The notes under the pieces: generated by a model | What the model was told of the DNA's origin: nothing | The model's database searches: none | The model's input: the letters and a program-made list of their open reading frames with translations, nothing else | Shown: one piece after another, positions 51,241 through 60,082 of the stretch | Numbering within the stretch: position 1 is the stretch's first letter | Layout of the letters: each line of letters opens with the position of its first letter | Translations under genes and position numbers: made by a program | DNA from: DATBFU01 sp035498405 | GTDB lineage: Bacteria; Acidobacteriota; Thermoanaerobaculia; UBA5066; Gp7-AA6 | Reading direction: 5' to 3' | Assembly: GCA_035498405.1 (NCBI GenBank) | Contig: DATKAE010000027.1 | Location: 62,001-126,000 of the forward strand | Length of the DNA stretch: 64,000 bases

Positions 51241-53834
51241 GCCTCCACGCCGACCTTCTCAAGCAGACTAAGCAACTGGTCAACCTGGAAGCCGGCGATC
51301 GCTTCCTTGAGCGCGTCGCCAAGCGCAGGGTCCGCCGACTGGATCGCCGCGACAAGCTTCCCGGCTGCCTCGTCGTCCCCGATGTCGAGGGCCCCGCGCA
51401 GCGGCGCCAGAAGCCCGGAAGGCAGTGCAGACAGCCGGGCCACAGTCAAAACGCCGGACGCCGGTGCGGCGCTCCCCGCGACCTCTGCTTCGTACTCGAA
51501 GCGAACGCCGAGGTGGACCGAGAGCTTCTCGAAGACGGCAGCCTCGCGAAACGGTTTCGCGAGAAAGTCATCGCAGCCGCTTTCGACGACTACCGCTCGC
51601 TCGTGCTCGAGGGCGCTCGCCGAAAGCGCGACGACCTTGACCGGCGTCCGCCCTCCCGCCGCCGTGCTCGCCTCGGCCTCGCGAATTGCCTTCGTCGCCG
51701 TCAGACCGTCCATGACCGGCATGCGCATGTCCATCCAGATGAGGTGGGGTTGAAATTCGCGCCACAGCTCGACCGCCTGCTCGCCGTTGGTCGCTTGCCG
51801 TACCTCGAAGCCGACGGACTCGAGAAGCTTCGCCAGGAGAATGCGGTTCTCCGGGACGTCGTCTACGACGAGAAGCCGGAAGGCGGGTTGGCCCACCGCA
51901 AGCCCGACCACGGTCCGCTCCTCCTCCAGGTACCGGGCGCTCTCGCCCTCTGCCACAAGCGGTAAGAGAGCGGTGACGGTGAACGTCGAGCCATGCCCCC
52001 GTTCGCTCCCGACGGTGACATCGCCTCCCATCAGCCGCGCAAAGTTCCGGCTGATCACGAGGCCAAGGCCCGTCCCTTCCTTTGCCTTCTCCCCGGTCGC
52101 AGTTTGCACGAAGGGTTGGAAGAGCTTGGCGAGCTCTTCCGGCGTCATTCCAGGGCCCGTGTCCTCCACCTCAAGGGTTCCTTTGCCCTCGCTCCAGGAG
52201 ACCCGCAGGACGACCCGGCCCTTCTTGGTGAACTTGATGGCGTTTCCCATCAGGTTGATGAGAATCTGTCGCAGCTTGCTCTCGTCTCCGACGATCGCTC
52301 GCGGCGGAGACGAGAGCGGCTCGAACACGAAGTCGAGACCCTTGGCCTCGCACCGGGGTCTGAGCATCTCTGTAAGGCCCTCGAGAAACGGGAGCAGGTC
52401 GAACCTCGCCGGGCTCAAGCTCTCTTTTCCCGCCTCGATCTTGGACAACGACAGCACGTCGTTGATGAGGTCGAGAAGATGCTCACCGCTGCGCAAGATG
52501 ATCCGCAGGTGCTCCCGATGGTCACGGGGCAAGGAGCGGTCTCGGTCCATCAGCTGCGCAAAACCGATGACCGCGTTGAGCGGGGTCCGGAGCTCGTGGC
52601 TCATGTTCGCGAGGAACACGCTCTTGGCTCGATTCGCGGCCTCGGCCCGCGCGCGCTCGGTCTCCGCCTCGGCGCTGTGCTGGTCCGCGGCCTTTCGAGC
52701 GACCTCGGCGTCCTGGAGGGCCGCGCGCAAATCGTGCGTGCGCTCCTCGACTTTGCGCTCGAGCTGGCCGTAGGACTCCTTCAGCTGCACGGCCATGCTG
52801 TTGAATTGGCCGGCCAGGCCCTCCAACTCATCGCCCGTCCTCACGTCGATCGACTGATCGAGCTGGCCCGCTCCGATGCGCGCGGCGCCAGCTTGCATCG
52901 CGCGGATCGGCTCGACCATGCGGCGCGCCAGAAACACGCCGGCGACGACGGAGGACACCAAGCCGACGAGGAGCAGCAAGCCTGTTCGCCGAAGCGAGGC
53001 ATCCAGCGTCGCAAACGCCTCCTTCAGCGGCTGTTCGACGAAGACATGCCAGCCGAGCGGCTGAATGCTCGCGTAGGCGGCCAGAACCTCTCGCCCGCGC
53101 GGGTCGCGCGCGATCGAGACCTGCTGGCTCTCGTCGTTCTCCTTTGCTCCGAGGGCAAGGCGCACCTGGGGAAGCGCGGACAGATCCAGATTTTTCAGCA
53201 CCTGGCTGATGTCGGGGTGTGCGATCAACCGGCCGCGGCCGTCGATCACGTAGGCGAGGCCGTTCTGACCGATCTTGATACGCGAGATGACGTCCCAGAT
53301 GAATTTCAGATTCACTTCGGCAACGGTGATGCCGGCCGCCTCGCTGCTTCCAGCGACGGCGATCGTTATGTAGGGTTCCGTTTCCTTTCGGAAGTAGACG
53401 GGGCTGAAGTAGGTCTTTCCGGAAAGCGGTACGGTGACCCTGGGGTCGGACGAAAAGTCCGCGTCGCTGCTGGCGACATTCATGCTGAGCCGCGAAACGT
53501 GGAGCTGCTCCCTACCCTTTCGGTCGATCTGCGAGACGTCTGTGATCGCCTGAACCTGGCGAAGCAACCGAAGGTATTCGAAGCGGCGCTCTTCGGGGCC
53601 GGCCTCGCCGAGCTGCGGCATCCCCAGCCAGCCAATCTCGTGCTCGATCTCGAGAACGTAGGCTTCGATCCGCGAGGCCGCGGCGCCCGCCTTCTCGCGT
53701 TGGAGGCGGAGTAGCTCATCGCGATTCTCGCGGTAGTTGGAGTAGACGCCGATCGCCCCGCTCGCGATCAGGGCGAGAGTGACGAGCACCGCGAAGGAAG
53801 CGGCGTACTTGAGGAAGAGCGAGCCGCGGCGCAT
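51237..53834 (-). CDS. Double-Cache hybrid histidine kinase
   Basis: 865 residues. TM1 ~9-30, a double-Cache periplasmic sensor ~35-280 (TYFSPVYFRKETEPYITIAVAG, VAEVNLKFIWDVISRIKIGQNGLAYVIDGRGRLIAHPD), TM2 ~284-304, HAMP, and a coiled coil. Then HisKA with His413 in MSHELRTPLNAVIGF and HATPase with NLMGNAIKFTKKG, EDTGPGM and GTGLGLVISRNF. A C-terminal receiver has Asp702 in MDMRMPVMDG and Lys in DFLAKPFR, followed by ~80 residues of helices without an Hpt His. It shares one base with the upstream binding-protein stop (TAATG) and overlaps the downstream fusion gene. Likely partner: the receiver of the fusion protein. Confidence 0.93.
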   Translation of the reverse strand: MRRGSLFLKYAASFAVLVTLALIASGAIGVYSNYRENRDELLRLQREKAGAAASRIEAYVLEIEHEIGWLGMPQLGEAGPEERRFEYLRLLRQVQAITDVSQIDRKGREQLHVSRLSMNVASSDADFSSDPRVTVPLSGKTYFSPVYFRKETEPYITIAVAGSSEAAGITVAEVNLKFIWDVISRIKIGQNGLAYVIDGRGRLIAHPDISQVLKNLDLSALPQVRLALGAKENDESQQVSIARDPRGREVLAAYASIQPLGWHVFVEQPLKEAFATLDASLRRTGLLLLVGLVSSVVAGVFLARRMVEPIRAMQAGAARIGAGQLDQSIDVRTGDELEGLAGQFNSMAVQLKESYGQLERKVEERTHDLRAALQDAEVARKAADQHSAEAETERARAEAANRAKSVFLANMSHELRTPLNAVIGFAQLMDRDRSLPRDHREHLRIILRSGEHLLDLINDVLSLSKIEAGKESLSPARFDLLPFLEGLTEMLRPRCEAKGLDFVFEPLSSPPRAIVGDESKLRQILINLMGNAIKFTKKGRVVLRVSWSEGKGTLEVEDTGPGMTPEELAKLFQPFVQTATGEKAKEGTGLGLVISRNFARLMGGDVTVGSERGHGSTFTVTALLPLVAEGESARYLEEERTVVGLAVGQPAFRLLVVDDVPENRILLAKLLESVGFEVRQATNGEQAVELWREFQPHLIWMDMRMPVMDGLTATKAIREAEASTAAGGRTPVKVVALSASALEHERAVVVESGCDDFLAKPFREAAVFEKLSVHLGVRFEYEAEVAGSAAPASGVLTVARLSALPSGLLAPLRGALDIGDDEAAGKLVAAIQSADPALGDALKEAIAGFQVDQLLSLLEKVGVEA

Positions 53835-54814
53835 TACTCGATCACCTTGTTCGCCTGCAAGAGCAGCTCCGGCGGGATGGTCAGGCCAAGCGTCTTCGCC
53901 GTCCGAACATTGATGAAGAGATCGATGCGCGTCGGTTGTTCGACGGGGAGGTCGGCTGGATTCGCACCCTTCAAGATTTTCGAGACGAGACCCGCAGCCT
54001 TCCTGTAGAGATCTCTCCGGTTCGGGCCGTATCCCATCAACCCGCCATGGTCGGCGTACTCGGGGTAGCCGCTCATGGAAGGCAGGCCGTACTTCGCCGC
54101 CAGCTCCGCGATCTGCCGACTCTGCTGGAAGAGGAAGGAGTCGACGAGCCAGACGAGAGCCTCGGCCTTCTCGGCCGCTGCTCTTGCCAGGGCAGTTTCA
54201 ATCTCCGCGGGCGTTTTCGCCTCGAAGCTGAGGAGTCGGATCCGCCGAAGGCGGGACGCCTCGACGACTCCCTTGAGCACGGAGCCCATCGCCGGGTTGA
54301 AGAGCACCGCCACCGAAGAGAGCTTCGGCACCCACGCCGTGAGGAGCTCGAGCTGCTTGGCCGCCGTGTCGCTCAACAGCAGGGAGCAGCCGGTCGTATT
54401 GCCTCCGGGGTGAGCGAGGCTCTTCACCAGCCCATCCGCCACCACGTCGCCGCCTCCAACGAACACAATGGGAATTGTCTTCGTCGCTCCCTGCGCCGCG
54501 CGCGTGCCGGGCGTTCCGTCGGCCACGATGACGTCGACCGGCATCCTCGTGAGCTCATCCGCCAGGGCCGGAAGACGCGTGTAGTCGCCGCCCCCGAACC
54601 GCCACTCGATGACGAGGTTCTTCCCTTCGACGTAGCCTAGCTCGGCCAGGGTCGCCGGGACGGCGCCCCACGGGCTCGAATCGAGCGGCTCGGGCCGGGT
54701 GCGCGTCATTAGGCAGCCGACCCGCCAGATCCTATCGGCCTTCTGTCCTAGCGCGCCGCCCGGCGCCAGCAGCGCGGTGCACAGAAAGACAATCCCTCGT
54801 CGCTGAGGCTTCAT
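53834..54814 (-). CDS. PF04392-type periplasmic substrate-binding protein (sixth in operon)
   Basis: 326 residues with a Sec signal (RGIVFLCTALLAPGGALGQ). Family motifs: ELGYVEGKNLVIEWRFGGGDY, VIVADGTPGTRAAQGATKTIPIVFVGGGDVV, AHPGGNTTG, LMGYGPNRRDLYRKAAGLVSKILKG and the closing LGLTIPPELLLQANKVIE. These proteins (TrpX/ABC_sub_bind) normally feed a BPD_transp_2 permease and ATPase. It is the last binding protein, directly upstream of the histidine kinase (TAATG junction). In sequence it resembles the copy at 56774, including the N-terminal region. Confidence 0.9.
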   Translation of the reverse strand: MKPQRRGIVFLCTALLAPGGALGQKADRIWRVGCLMTRTRPEPLDSSPWGAVPATLAELGYVEGKNLVIEWRFGGGDYTRLPALADELTRMPVDVIVADGTPGTRAAQGATKTIPIVFVGGGDVVADGLVKSLAHPGGNTTGCSLLLSDTAAKQLELLTAWVPKLSSVAVLFNPAMGSVLKGVVEASRLRRIRLLSFEAKTPAEIETALARAAAEKAEALVWLVDSFLFQQSRQIAELAAKYGLPSMSGYPEYADHGGLMGYGPNRRDLYRKAAGLVSKILKGANPADLPVEQPTRIDLFINVRTAKTLGLTIPPELLLQANKVIE

Positions 54815-55809
54815 TCGATCACCTTGTCCGCCTGAACGAGCAGCTCCGGCGGGATCGTCAGCCCGAGGGCCTTCGCCGTCGTACCGTTGATGAGGAACTC
54901 GATCTTGGTCGGCTGTTCTACGGGGATGTCTGCGGGCTTTGCACCTTTGAGGATCTTGTCCACCAGCCTCGCCGCGTGCCGATAGCCATCCAGCAAGCTC
55001 ATTCCGTATCGAACGAGACCGCCCGCCTCGACGCCTTCACGGCTGCACACCATGGAACCGGTCCGGTTGTCCAGAGCGAGTCTCGCGATGAGTCTCGAGT
55101 GCCCGAGGAAAACGGGGTCTTCAGGAACGAGGAGGGCCTCGGCGCGCGCGGCCCGAATCTGGTTGATGCCCGGCTCGATCTCCTCTCGGTTCCTCACCGA
55201 GACCGGCAGCACGCGAGTCCCGATCACGCGTGCCGCGTCCTCCGCACTCTTCAGCATCGCCCGATGCGCCGGAGTGTCGGGGTTCACGAACACGGCGAGT
55301 TTGGACAGGGCCGGAATCAGCTCCTTCAGGATCTCGACACGTTTCGAAGTGAGCTCGATGGCGAGCAGAGACATCCCTGTCGTATTCCCGCCGGGATGAG
55401 CGAGGCTCTCGATGAGGTGATTCCCTACAGGATCTGTAATTGCGGCGAAGACTATGGGCGTCGTCCGCGTCGCGCCCTGAAGAGCCTGAGTCGCCACAAC
55501 GCTGTGCGTCACCAGAACGTCGGGGCTCGTCCTGGTGAGGTCCCCGGCGAGCGCCGGGAGCCGATCGGCATGATCCTCGGCAAAGCGCCACTCGATGACG
55601 AGGTTCTTGCCCTCGACGTAGCCGAGGCCGCGCATCTCGCTCACGAAGGCGTCGTAGTAGACGTCCGGATGGGACGGGGTCGAAGGGAAGCGCGTCCCGA
55701 GAAATCCGACCCGATAAATCCTCTCCGGCGGCCTCGCAAAGACCGGCTGGGACGCGAGGAAGGCCGCGGCCAAGCATGCGACGCCGATCCAAGGTTTCAC
55801 GAGCTTCAC
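54811..55809 (-). CDS. PF04392-type periplasmic substrate-binding protein (fifth in operon)
   Basis: 332 residues from a GTG overlapping the previous stop. Signal peptide GVACLAAAFLASQPVFA. It carries MRGLGYVEGKNLVIEWRFAEDHADRLPAL and VLVTHSVVATQALQGATRTTPIVFAAITDPVGN. AHPGGNTTGMS and the pocket-side segment SMVCSREGVEAGGLVRYG differ from the other copies (Cys and Glu in place of the usual hydrophobic YPE/YY pattern). This variation suggests a different ligand. The C-terminus is LGLTIPPELLVQADKVIE. Confidence 0.9.
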   Translation of the reverse strand: MKLVKPWIGVACLAAAFLASQPVFARPPERIYRVGFLGTRFPSTPSHPDVYYDAFVSEMRGLGYVEGKNLVIEWRFAEDHADRLPALAGDLTRTSPDVLVTHSVVATQALQGATRTTPIVFAAITDPVGNHLIESLAHPGGNTTGMSLLAIELTSKRVEILKELIPALSKLAVFVNPDTPAHRAMLKSAEDAARVIGTRVLPVSVRNREEIEPGINQIRAARAEALLVPEDPVFLGHSRLIARLALDNRTGSMVCSREGVEAGGLVRYGMSLLDGYRHAARLVDKILKGAKPADIPVEQPTKIEFLINGTTAKALGLTIPPELLVQADKVIE

Positions 55810-56777
55810 TCGATCACCTTGTCCGCCTGCACGAGGAGATCCGCGGGGATGGTCAGCCCCAGCGCCTTGGCGGTCTTTCTATTGACGACAAAGGCGAACG
55901 TCGTCGGCTGCTCGACGGGGAGATCTCCGGGGTTCGCGCCACGAAGGACCTTGTCAACATAGACGGCCAGGTACCTCCACATGGCCCGCTGGCTCGCGCC
56001 GTAGCTCATCAATCCACCGACCGACGGGTAGAGGGCGTCCGTCGTGATGGACGGCAGCCTGTGCTTTGCCGAGAGGTCAGCGATCAAGCGAGCTTGCTGG
56101 TTGAGGAACGGATCCGAGATCCAGTACAGCGCCCCGACTCGGCCGGCTTCCAATCCGGAGAATGCCCCCTCGATGTCGGCAGGCGTCCCCGCCTGGACCG
56201 ATACGACCGTGATGCCCCTCGACTCCGCCGCCGTCTGGAAGTTCTTCAGATGCCCCACATGGGCCCCATTGGCAGGGTTGGACAGGACGCCGACCCGCGA
56301 CAGCCGGGGCACCATCCGACTCAGCATTTCGAGGTCTTTGACGCCGACATCGCGCAAGAGGACCGAGATCCCGGTCGCGTTTCCTCCTGGGTGCGCCAGG
56401 CTCTTGACGAGGCCGTTCTCTACCGCACCGCCGACCACGAAGACGATCGGGATCGCTTGCGTCACCTTCTCCGCCGCTCCGGCGGCCGGGGAAGCGTCGG
56501 CGACGAGGACGTCCACAGGAAGCCGCACGAGGTCTGCCGCAAGCGCAGGCAACCGGCTGTAGTCGCCGTCGGCGACCCGATACTCCACGGCCAGATTCCT
56601 TCCCTCCACGTAGCCGCGTTCGCGCAGCCCATCGATCAGCGCCTCGAGGACTTCCGGACGGCGACTGGGCGCGAGGATTCCGACACGCCAGACCTTCGCC
56701 GCCTCTTGCGCTGGGCCACCCCGAGGCAGGGCAACGAGGCAGATCAGCGCGGCGAGAATCCGGCACCGCATCCTCAC
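55806..56777 (-). CDS. PF04392-type periplasmic substrate-binding protein (fourth in operon)
   Basis: 323 residues from a GTG overlapping the preceding stop; an ATG two codons later is an alternative. Signal peptide ILAALICLVALPRGGPAQ. Motifs: LRERGYVEGRNLAVEYRVADGDY, VLVADASPAAGAAEKVTQAIPIVFVVGG, AHPGGNATGISVLLRDVGVKDLEML, ALYPSVGGLMSYGASQRAMWRYLAVYVDKVLRG. It is the shortest copy and the most different around the hinge, with VGGAVENG instead of a GD-V segment. Confidence 0.9.
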   Translation of the reverse strand: MRMRCRILAALICLVALPRGGPAQEAAKVWRVGILAPSRRPEVLEALIDGLRERGYVEGRNLAVEYRVADGDYSRLPALAADLVRLPVDVLVADASPAAGAAEKVTQAIPIVFVVGGAVENGLVKSLAHPGGNATGISVLLRDVGVKDLEMLSRMVPRLSRVGVLSNPANGAHVGHLKNFQTAAESRGITVVSVQAGTPADIEGAFSGLEAGRVGALYWISDPFLNQQARLIADLSAKHRLPSITTDALYPSVGGLMSYGASQRAMWRYLAVYVDKVLRGANPGDLPVEQPTTFAFVVNRKTAKALGLTIPADLLVQADKVIE

Positions 56778-57772
56778 TCGATCACCCTGTCGGCCTGGAG
56801 GAGGAGCTCCGGCGGGATCTCGAGGCCTAACGCCTTGGACGTCTTTCGATTGATGACGAGCGCGAGCGTTGTCGGTTCCTGAACCGGCAGATCGCCGGGG
56901 TTGGCACCCTTGAAGATCCTGTCGACGTATTCCGCGATGCGCCGCCAGATCGCGGGGCGGTTGGGTCCGTAGCCCATCAGACCGCCAACCTCCGGATACT
57001 CAGTGGTTCCGCTCGTCGACGGTAGTCGGTATCTCTCCGCCAGCTCCGCGATCTGGCGCTGCTGCTGGATAAAAAAGGCGTCGACCGCCCAGATCAATGC
57101 CTGTGGGTGCTCTTTCGCCGCCCGTAAGAACGCACCCTCGATCTCCTGCGGTGTGCGCGCGTCGAAGAAGAGAATCTGAACCTTGGCCGCCTCAGCCGCA
57201 CGCTGAAAGTCCTTCTGCACCATGGCCATCGACGAGTTCGCGGAATTAACCAGAATAGCCAACCGGGAGAGTTTCGGGACAGCGGTCGTGAGAAGCTCGA
57301 GCTGCTTTCCGATTGTGTCCCCGAACAGGAGAGTGAACCCAGTGGTGTTGCCTCCCGGGTGGGCGAGGCTCTTCACGTAGCCCTGAGCAACGACGTCGGT
57401 TCCGCCAACGAACACGATCGGTATCTTGCTCGTCGCCTCTTGCGCCGCGCGGATGCCGTCTGATGCTGCGGTTACGATGACGTCGACGCGGCGACCCACC
57501 AAGTCAGCGGCCATTCCCTGGAGGCGCCCATAGTCGCCCGCGGCGAAGCGCCATTCGAAGGACACGTTCTTGCTCTCGACGTACCCGAGCTCTCGCAGGC
57601 GCCGCAGAAACTGGCCGTAAAGCGGGTGCGACTCGACGGATTCGGGACGCTGGCGGACGTCCAGGATGCCGATGTGCCACACCTTCTCTGGCTGCTGAGC
57701 GAAAGAGAAAGCCGGAAGAGCCAAAAGAACGGCGATGCTCAGAAGCAGCCAGGAAGCACGGCGAAAGCTCAT
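56774..57772 (-). CDS. PF04392-type periplasmic substrate-binding protein (third in operon)
   Basis: 332 residues, ATG at 57772 in an ATGA overlap with the upstream stop. Signal peptide LLLSIAVLLALPAFSFAQ. Motifs: LRELGYVESKNVSFEWRFAAGDYGRL, VIVTAASDGIRAAQEATSKIPIVFVGGTDVV, AHPGGNTTGFTLLFGDTIGKQLELL, GLMGYGPNRPAIWRRIAEYVDRIFKG, LGLEIPPELLLQADRVIE. A DAFFIQQQRQIAELAERYRLPSTSG segment is the usual lid loop. Confidence 0.9.
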   Translation of the reverse strand: MSFRRASWLLLSIAVLLALPAFSFAQQPEKVWHIGILDVRQRPESVESHPLYGQFLRRLRELGYVESKNVSFEWRFAAGDYGRLQGMAADLVGRRVDVIVTAASDGIRAAQEATSKIPIVFVGGTDVVAQGYVKSLAHPGGNTTGFTLLFGDTIGKQLELLTTAVPKLSRLAILVNSANSSMAMVQKDFQRAAEAAKVQILFFDARTPQEIEGAFLRAAKEHPQALIWAVDAFFIQQQRQIAELAERYRLPSTSGTTEYPEVGGLMGYGPNRPAIWRRIAEYVDRIFKGANPGDLPVQEPTTLALVINRKTSKALGLEIPPELLLQADRVIE

Positions 57773-58764
57773 TCGACAACCTTGTCAGCCAGCACGAGCA
57801 GCTCCGGCGGGATGGTCAGGCCGAGCGCCTTGGCCGTCCTTCGATTGAAGACGAGTTCAAGCGTGGTCGGTTGCTCGACAGGAAGGTCGGCAGGATTGGC
57901 GCCCTTCAGGATCTTGTCGACGTAGACGGTCGCCCTGCGGAAGTTCTCTGCCAGGTTCTGCCCGTAGCTCATGAGACCACCCGCGGCGGGGTAATACCGA
58001 TCGCTACCCATGCTCGGCAATCGATGGCGCAATGCCAGATCGGCGAAGAGTCGGCGCTCCTGATAGAAGACGCGGTCGCGGGTCAGGATGAAAGCCGAAG
58101 CGCCTCGCGTCGTCATGGCCGAAAGCGCATTCTCGATGTCCCCCTCGCTCCGGACCTCCGCTGGAACAAGAGGAATGTTGCGGGTGGATGCGGCGGCCTG
58201 GAACGCCTTCAAAGACACGGCCGCGAGCGGGTTGGCCGGATTCAACAGGAGGCCGATGCGCGCCGGAGTGGTCGCGAGACTGAGAAGGATCTCCAACTGT
58301 TTCGCCGCCGTATCAGTCGTGATGAGCGAGATCCCAGTCGCGTTGCCCCCAGGATGTGTCAGGGTCTTGACGAGGCCGTTTCCGACGGGATCGCCAGCGC
58401 TGGCGAAGACGATCGGAACCGACGTTGTCGCCTTCAGTGCCGCCAGGGTGGGGGGTGTGCCGTCGGTCACGATCACCGCGACGCCGAGTCCCACGAGCTC
58501 ATTGGCCAGCTCCGGGAAGCGTTCGTAGCGCCCGTCGGCGAAGCGCCACTCGATGACCAGGTTCTTGCCTTCGACGTAACCGAGCTCGCGAAGGCCGAGA
58601 ACGATCTGGCCGTAGTGCTCGTCTTGTTGCACGTTGTAAGGCCGGCGAACAGACGCGAGGACACCCACTCGCCAAACCTTGGTTCCGCCGGCGGCGTAGG
58701 AGCCAGACCGCGTGGCGAGAAACGCGACACCGAACGAGCCCAGCAACTCACGGCGTGTGATCAT
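57769..58764 (-). CDS. PF04392-type periplasmic substrate-binding protein, Tat-type signal (second in operon)
   Basis: 331 residues from the ATG at 58764. A TTG at 58821 would extend the protein by 19 charged residues and is rejected, because MITRRELLGSFGVAFLATRS is a twin-arginine signal. The Tat signal is unusual in this set and common in PF04392 proteins elsewhere. Motifs: LRELGYVEGKNLVIEWRFADGRY, VIVTDGTPPTLAALKATTSVPIVFASAGDPVGN, THPGGNATGISLI, GLMSYGQNLAENFRRATVYVDKILKG. About 50 bases separate its start from the preceding gene, so this junction is not tightly coupled. Confidence 0.9.
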   Translation of the reverse strand: MITRRELLGSFGVAFLATRSGSYAAGGTKVWRVGVLASVRRPYNVQQDEHYGQIVLGLRELGYVEGKNLVIEWRFADGRYERFPELANELVGLGVAVIVTDGTPPTLAALKATTSVPIVFASAGDPVGNGLVKTLTHPGGNATGISLITTDTAAKQLEILLSLATTPARIGLLLNPANPLAAVSLKAFQAAASTRNIPLVPAEVRSEGDIENALSAMTTRGASAFILTRDRVFYQERRLFADLALRHRLPSMGSDRYYPAAGGLMSYGQNLAENFRRATVYVDKILKGANPADLPVEQPTTLELVFNRRTAKALGLTIPPELLVLADKVVE

Positions 58765-58813
58765 CCGATTGCTCTGGCCCGGTGCATGTTCTTCACGCCT
58801 GCGCCTTCGCTCC

Positions 58814-59830
58814 CTAGTCAATGATCTGGTCTGCTTGCAGCAACGTCACCGGCGGAATTTGGATGCCGAGAGCCTTGGCCGTCTTTCGGTTGATGACGAG
58901 TTCGAATGCCATCGGCTGTTCGACGGGCAGATCGGCAGGACTCGTACCCTTCAGAATCCGGTCGACGTAGAAAGCGGCTCGCCGCCACTGCTCCGATAGC
59001 TTCGCGCCATAGGACATCAAGGCGCCATCCTGGACGAACTCCCTAAGAGCCGCCACCATCGGTAGTCGGCGACCGATCGCAAATTCGGCGATCTCTCGAG
59101 CGTGCGCCTGAAGGAAGGCGTCCCAGACACAGATCAGTGCGTCGGGAGACCCACTCGCGATTTGCGTAAAGGCATTCTCGAGCCCAGCCGGGTCGCTTGC
59201 TGCAACGGCCTGGACGGCGAGACCAGCCTTGGGAGCAGCGATGTTGATCTCCTGCTCGGCGAGGATGTTGTTTGGGTTCGTTCGGTTGAGGAGCAAGGTC
59301 GCTCGCGAAAGCCTGGGAAGAACTTCCTTGAAGAGCTGCAGACGCTTCCCCCAGAGCTCGGCGCCCAACGCGGCCACGCCCGTGACGTTTCCGCCCGGCC
59401 GGGCGAGGCTCTGAACGAGCCCGGTGCGGGTGGGATCGCTACCGATTCCGACCATGACGATTGGAACCGTTCGCGTGACGTCCTTCGCAGCAAGGACGGA
59501 GGGGGTGCCGCTCGCAACGATGACGTCCACTTTCGATCCAATGAGCTTGGCGGCGCGGGCCGGAAGCGCTTCGACCGTTGCTTCCGAGTAGCGATACTCG
59601 AAGACGACGTTGCCTCCCTCGATCCAACCGAATTTGCGAAGCTCGGCGCGGAAAGCCCCGATCAGGGCAGGGTCGACAGCGTACCCGAGGACTCCAATGC
59701 GGCGGACCTGAGCCCGCTCAGTTGACGCGCTTTGCGCGACCGCACTGAAGGGGAACGTCGAGAACAGCAGGAGGAGAAGCGCGAACGAAAGAAACCGCGT
59801 AGTGACGTTTCCTCCGCCGGAAACAGTCAT
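58814..59830 (-). CDS. PF04392-type periplasmic substrate-binding protein (first in operon)
   Basis: 338 residues from the ATG at 59830, which overlaps as ATGA the stop of the short remnant upstream; a longer open frame to 60031 is not supported. Signal peptide FLSFALLLLLFSTFPFSAVAQ. Motifs: LRKFGWIEGGNVVFEYRYSEATVEALPA, VIVASGTPSVLAAKDVTRTVPIVMVGIGSDP, ARPGGNVTGVAALGAELWGKRLQL, ALMSYGAKLSEQWRRAAFYVDRILKG. It is the most divergent copy (ends LLQADQIID) and lies at the promoter end of the operon. Confidence 0.9.
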   Translation of the reverse strand: MTVSGGGNVTTRFLSFALLLLLFSTFPFSAVAQSASTERAQVRRIGVLGYAVDPALIGAFRAELRKFGWIEGGNVVFEYRYSEATVEALPARAAKLIGSKVDVIVASGTPSVLAAKDVTRTVPIVMVGIGSDPTRTGLVQSLARPGGNVTGVAALGAELWGKRLQLFKEVLPRLSRATLLLNRTNPNNILAEQEINIAAPKAGLAVQAVAASDPAGLENAFTQIASGSPDALICVWDAFLQAHAREIAEFAIGRRLPMVAALREFVQDGALMSYGAKLSEQWRRAAFYVDRILKGTSPADLPVEQPMAFELVINRKTAKALGIQIPPVTLLQADQIID

Positions 59831-60015
59831 GGCTTCTTGCCGGCCTTTGCCAGGAGAGCCTCGAAGCAAGGATGGGGCTTGAGCGGCTCCCAGCGTGGTG
59901 GGTCGAGACGCAGCGCGTGCGTTGCAGGCCCGAGGGCTCGGGCACCGCCAAGCTTCTCCTCTTCGTCGGCCATGGGGGATCTGGTTGAAAAAAAGTCTAT
60001 CCCAAAGGGTCGCAC
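59827..60015 (-). pseudogene. C-terminal remnant of a TPR (kinase-type) protein, or short first ORF of the operon
   Basis: 62 codons if started at 60015, 48 if started at the ATG at 59971. The C-terminal half, ALRLDPPRWEPLKPHPCFEALLAKAG, matches the characteristic tail of TPR-containing kinases and adenylate-cyclase-like proteins. The kinase-TPR pseudogene at 22202-23823 ends similarly, RWLEPLRGEPRFVSLLAEL. The stop overlaps the first binding-protein gene as ATGA, so it still helps couple translation. I read it as the tail of a larger gene lost when the island formed. Confidence 0.5.
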
Positions 60016-60016
60016 A

Positions 60017-60045
60017 CCCTCTCAAGCGCAAATGAGAGGGTTTTT
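60017..60045 (+). terminator. Intrinsic terminator/attenuator-like hairpin upstream of the porin
   Basis: CCCTCTCA (60017-60024) pairs with TGAGAGGG (60033-60040) around an 8-base loop and is followed by TTTTT. On the plus strand this is a textbook intrinsic terminator, yet no plus-strand gene ends here and the porin starts 150 bases downstream. On the minus strand the T-run is on the wrong side. Confidence 0.55.
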
Positions 60046-60082
60046 CGCTCTCTTGCGCCTTTAAGGTCTAGAGGGAGCCGCT

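Noticed and set aside
53834..59830. Interpretation as an ABC importer operon
   Set aside because: No permease or ATPase is present anywhere in the island, six binding proteins share one transcript with signalling genes, and the ABC ATPases at 38752 and 41909 belong to other contexts.
60017..60045. Hairpin as terminator for the minus-strand operon or something reading leftwards
   Set aside because: On the minus strand the T-run precedes the stem instead of following it, so it can only terminate plus-strand transcription.
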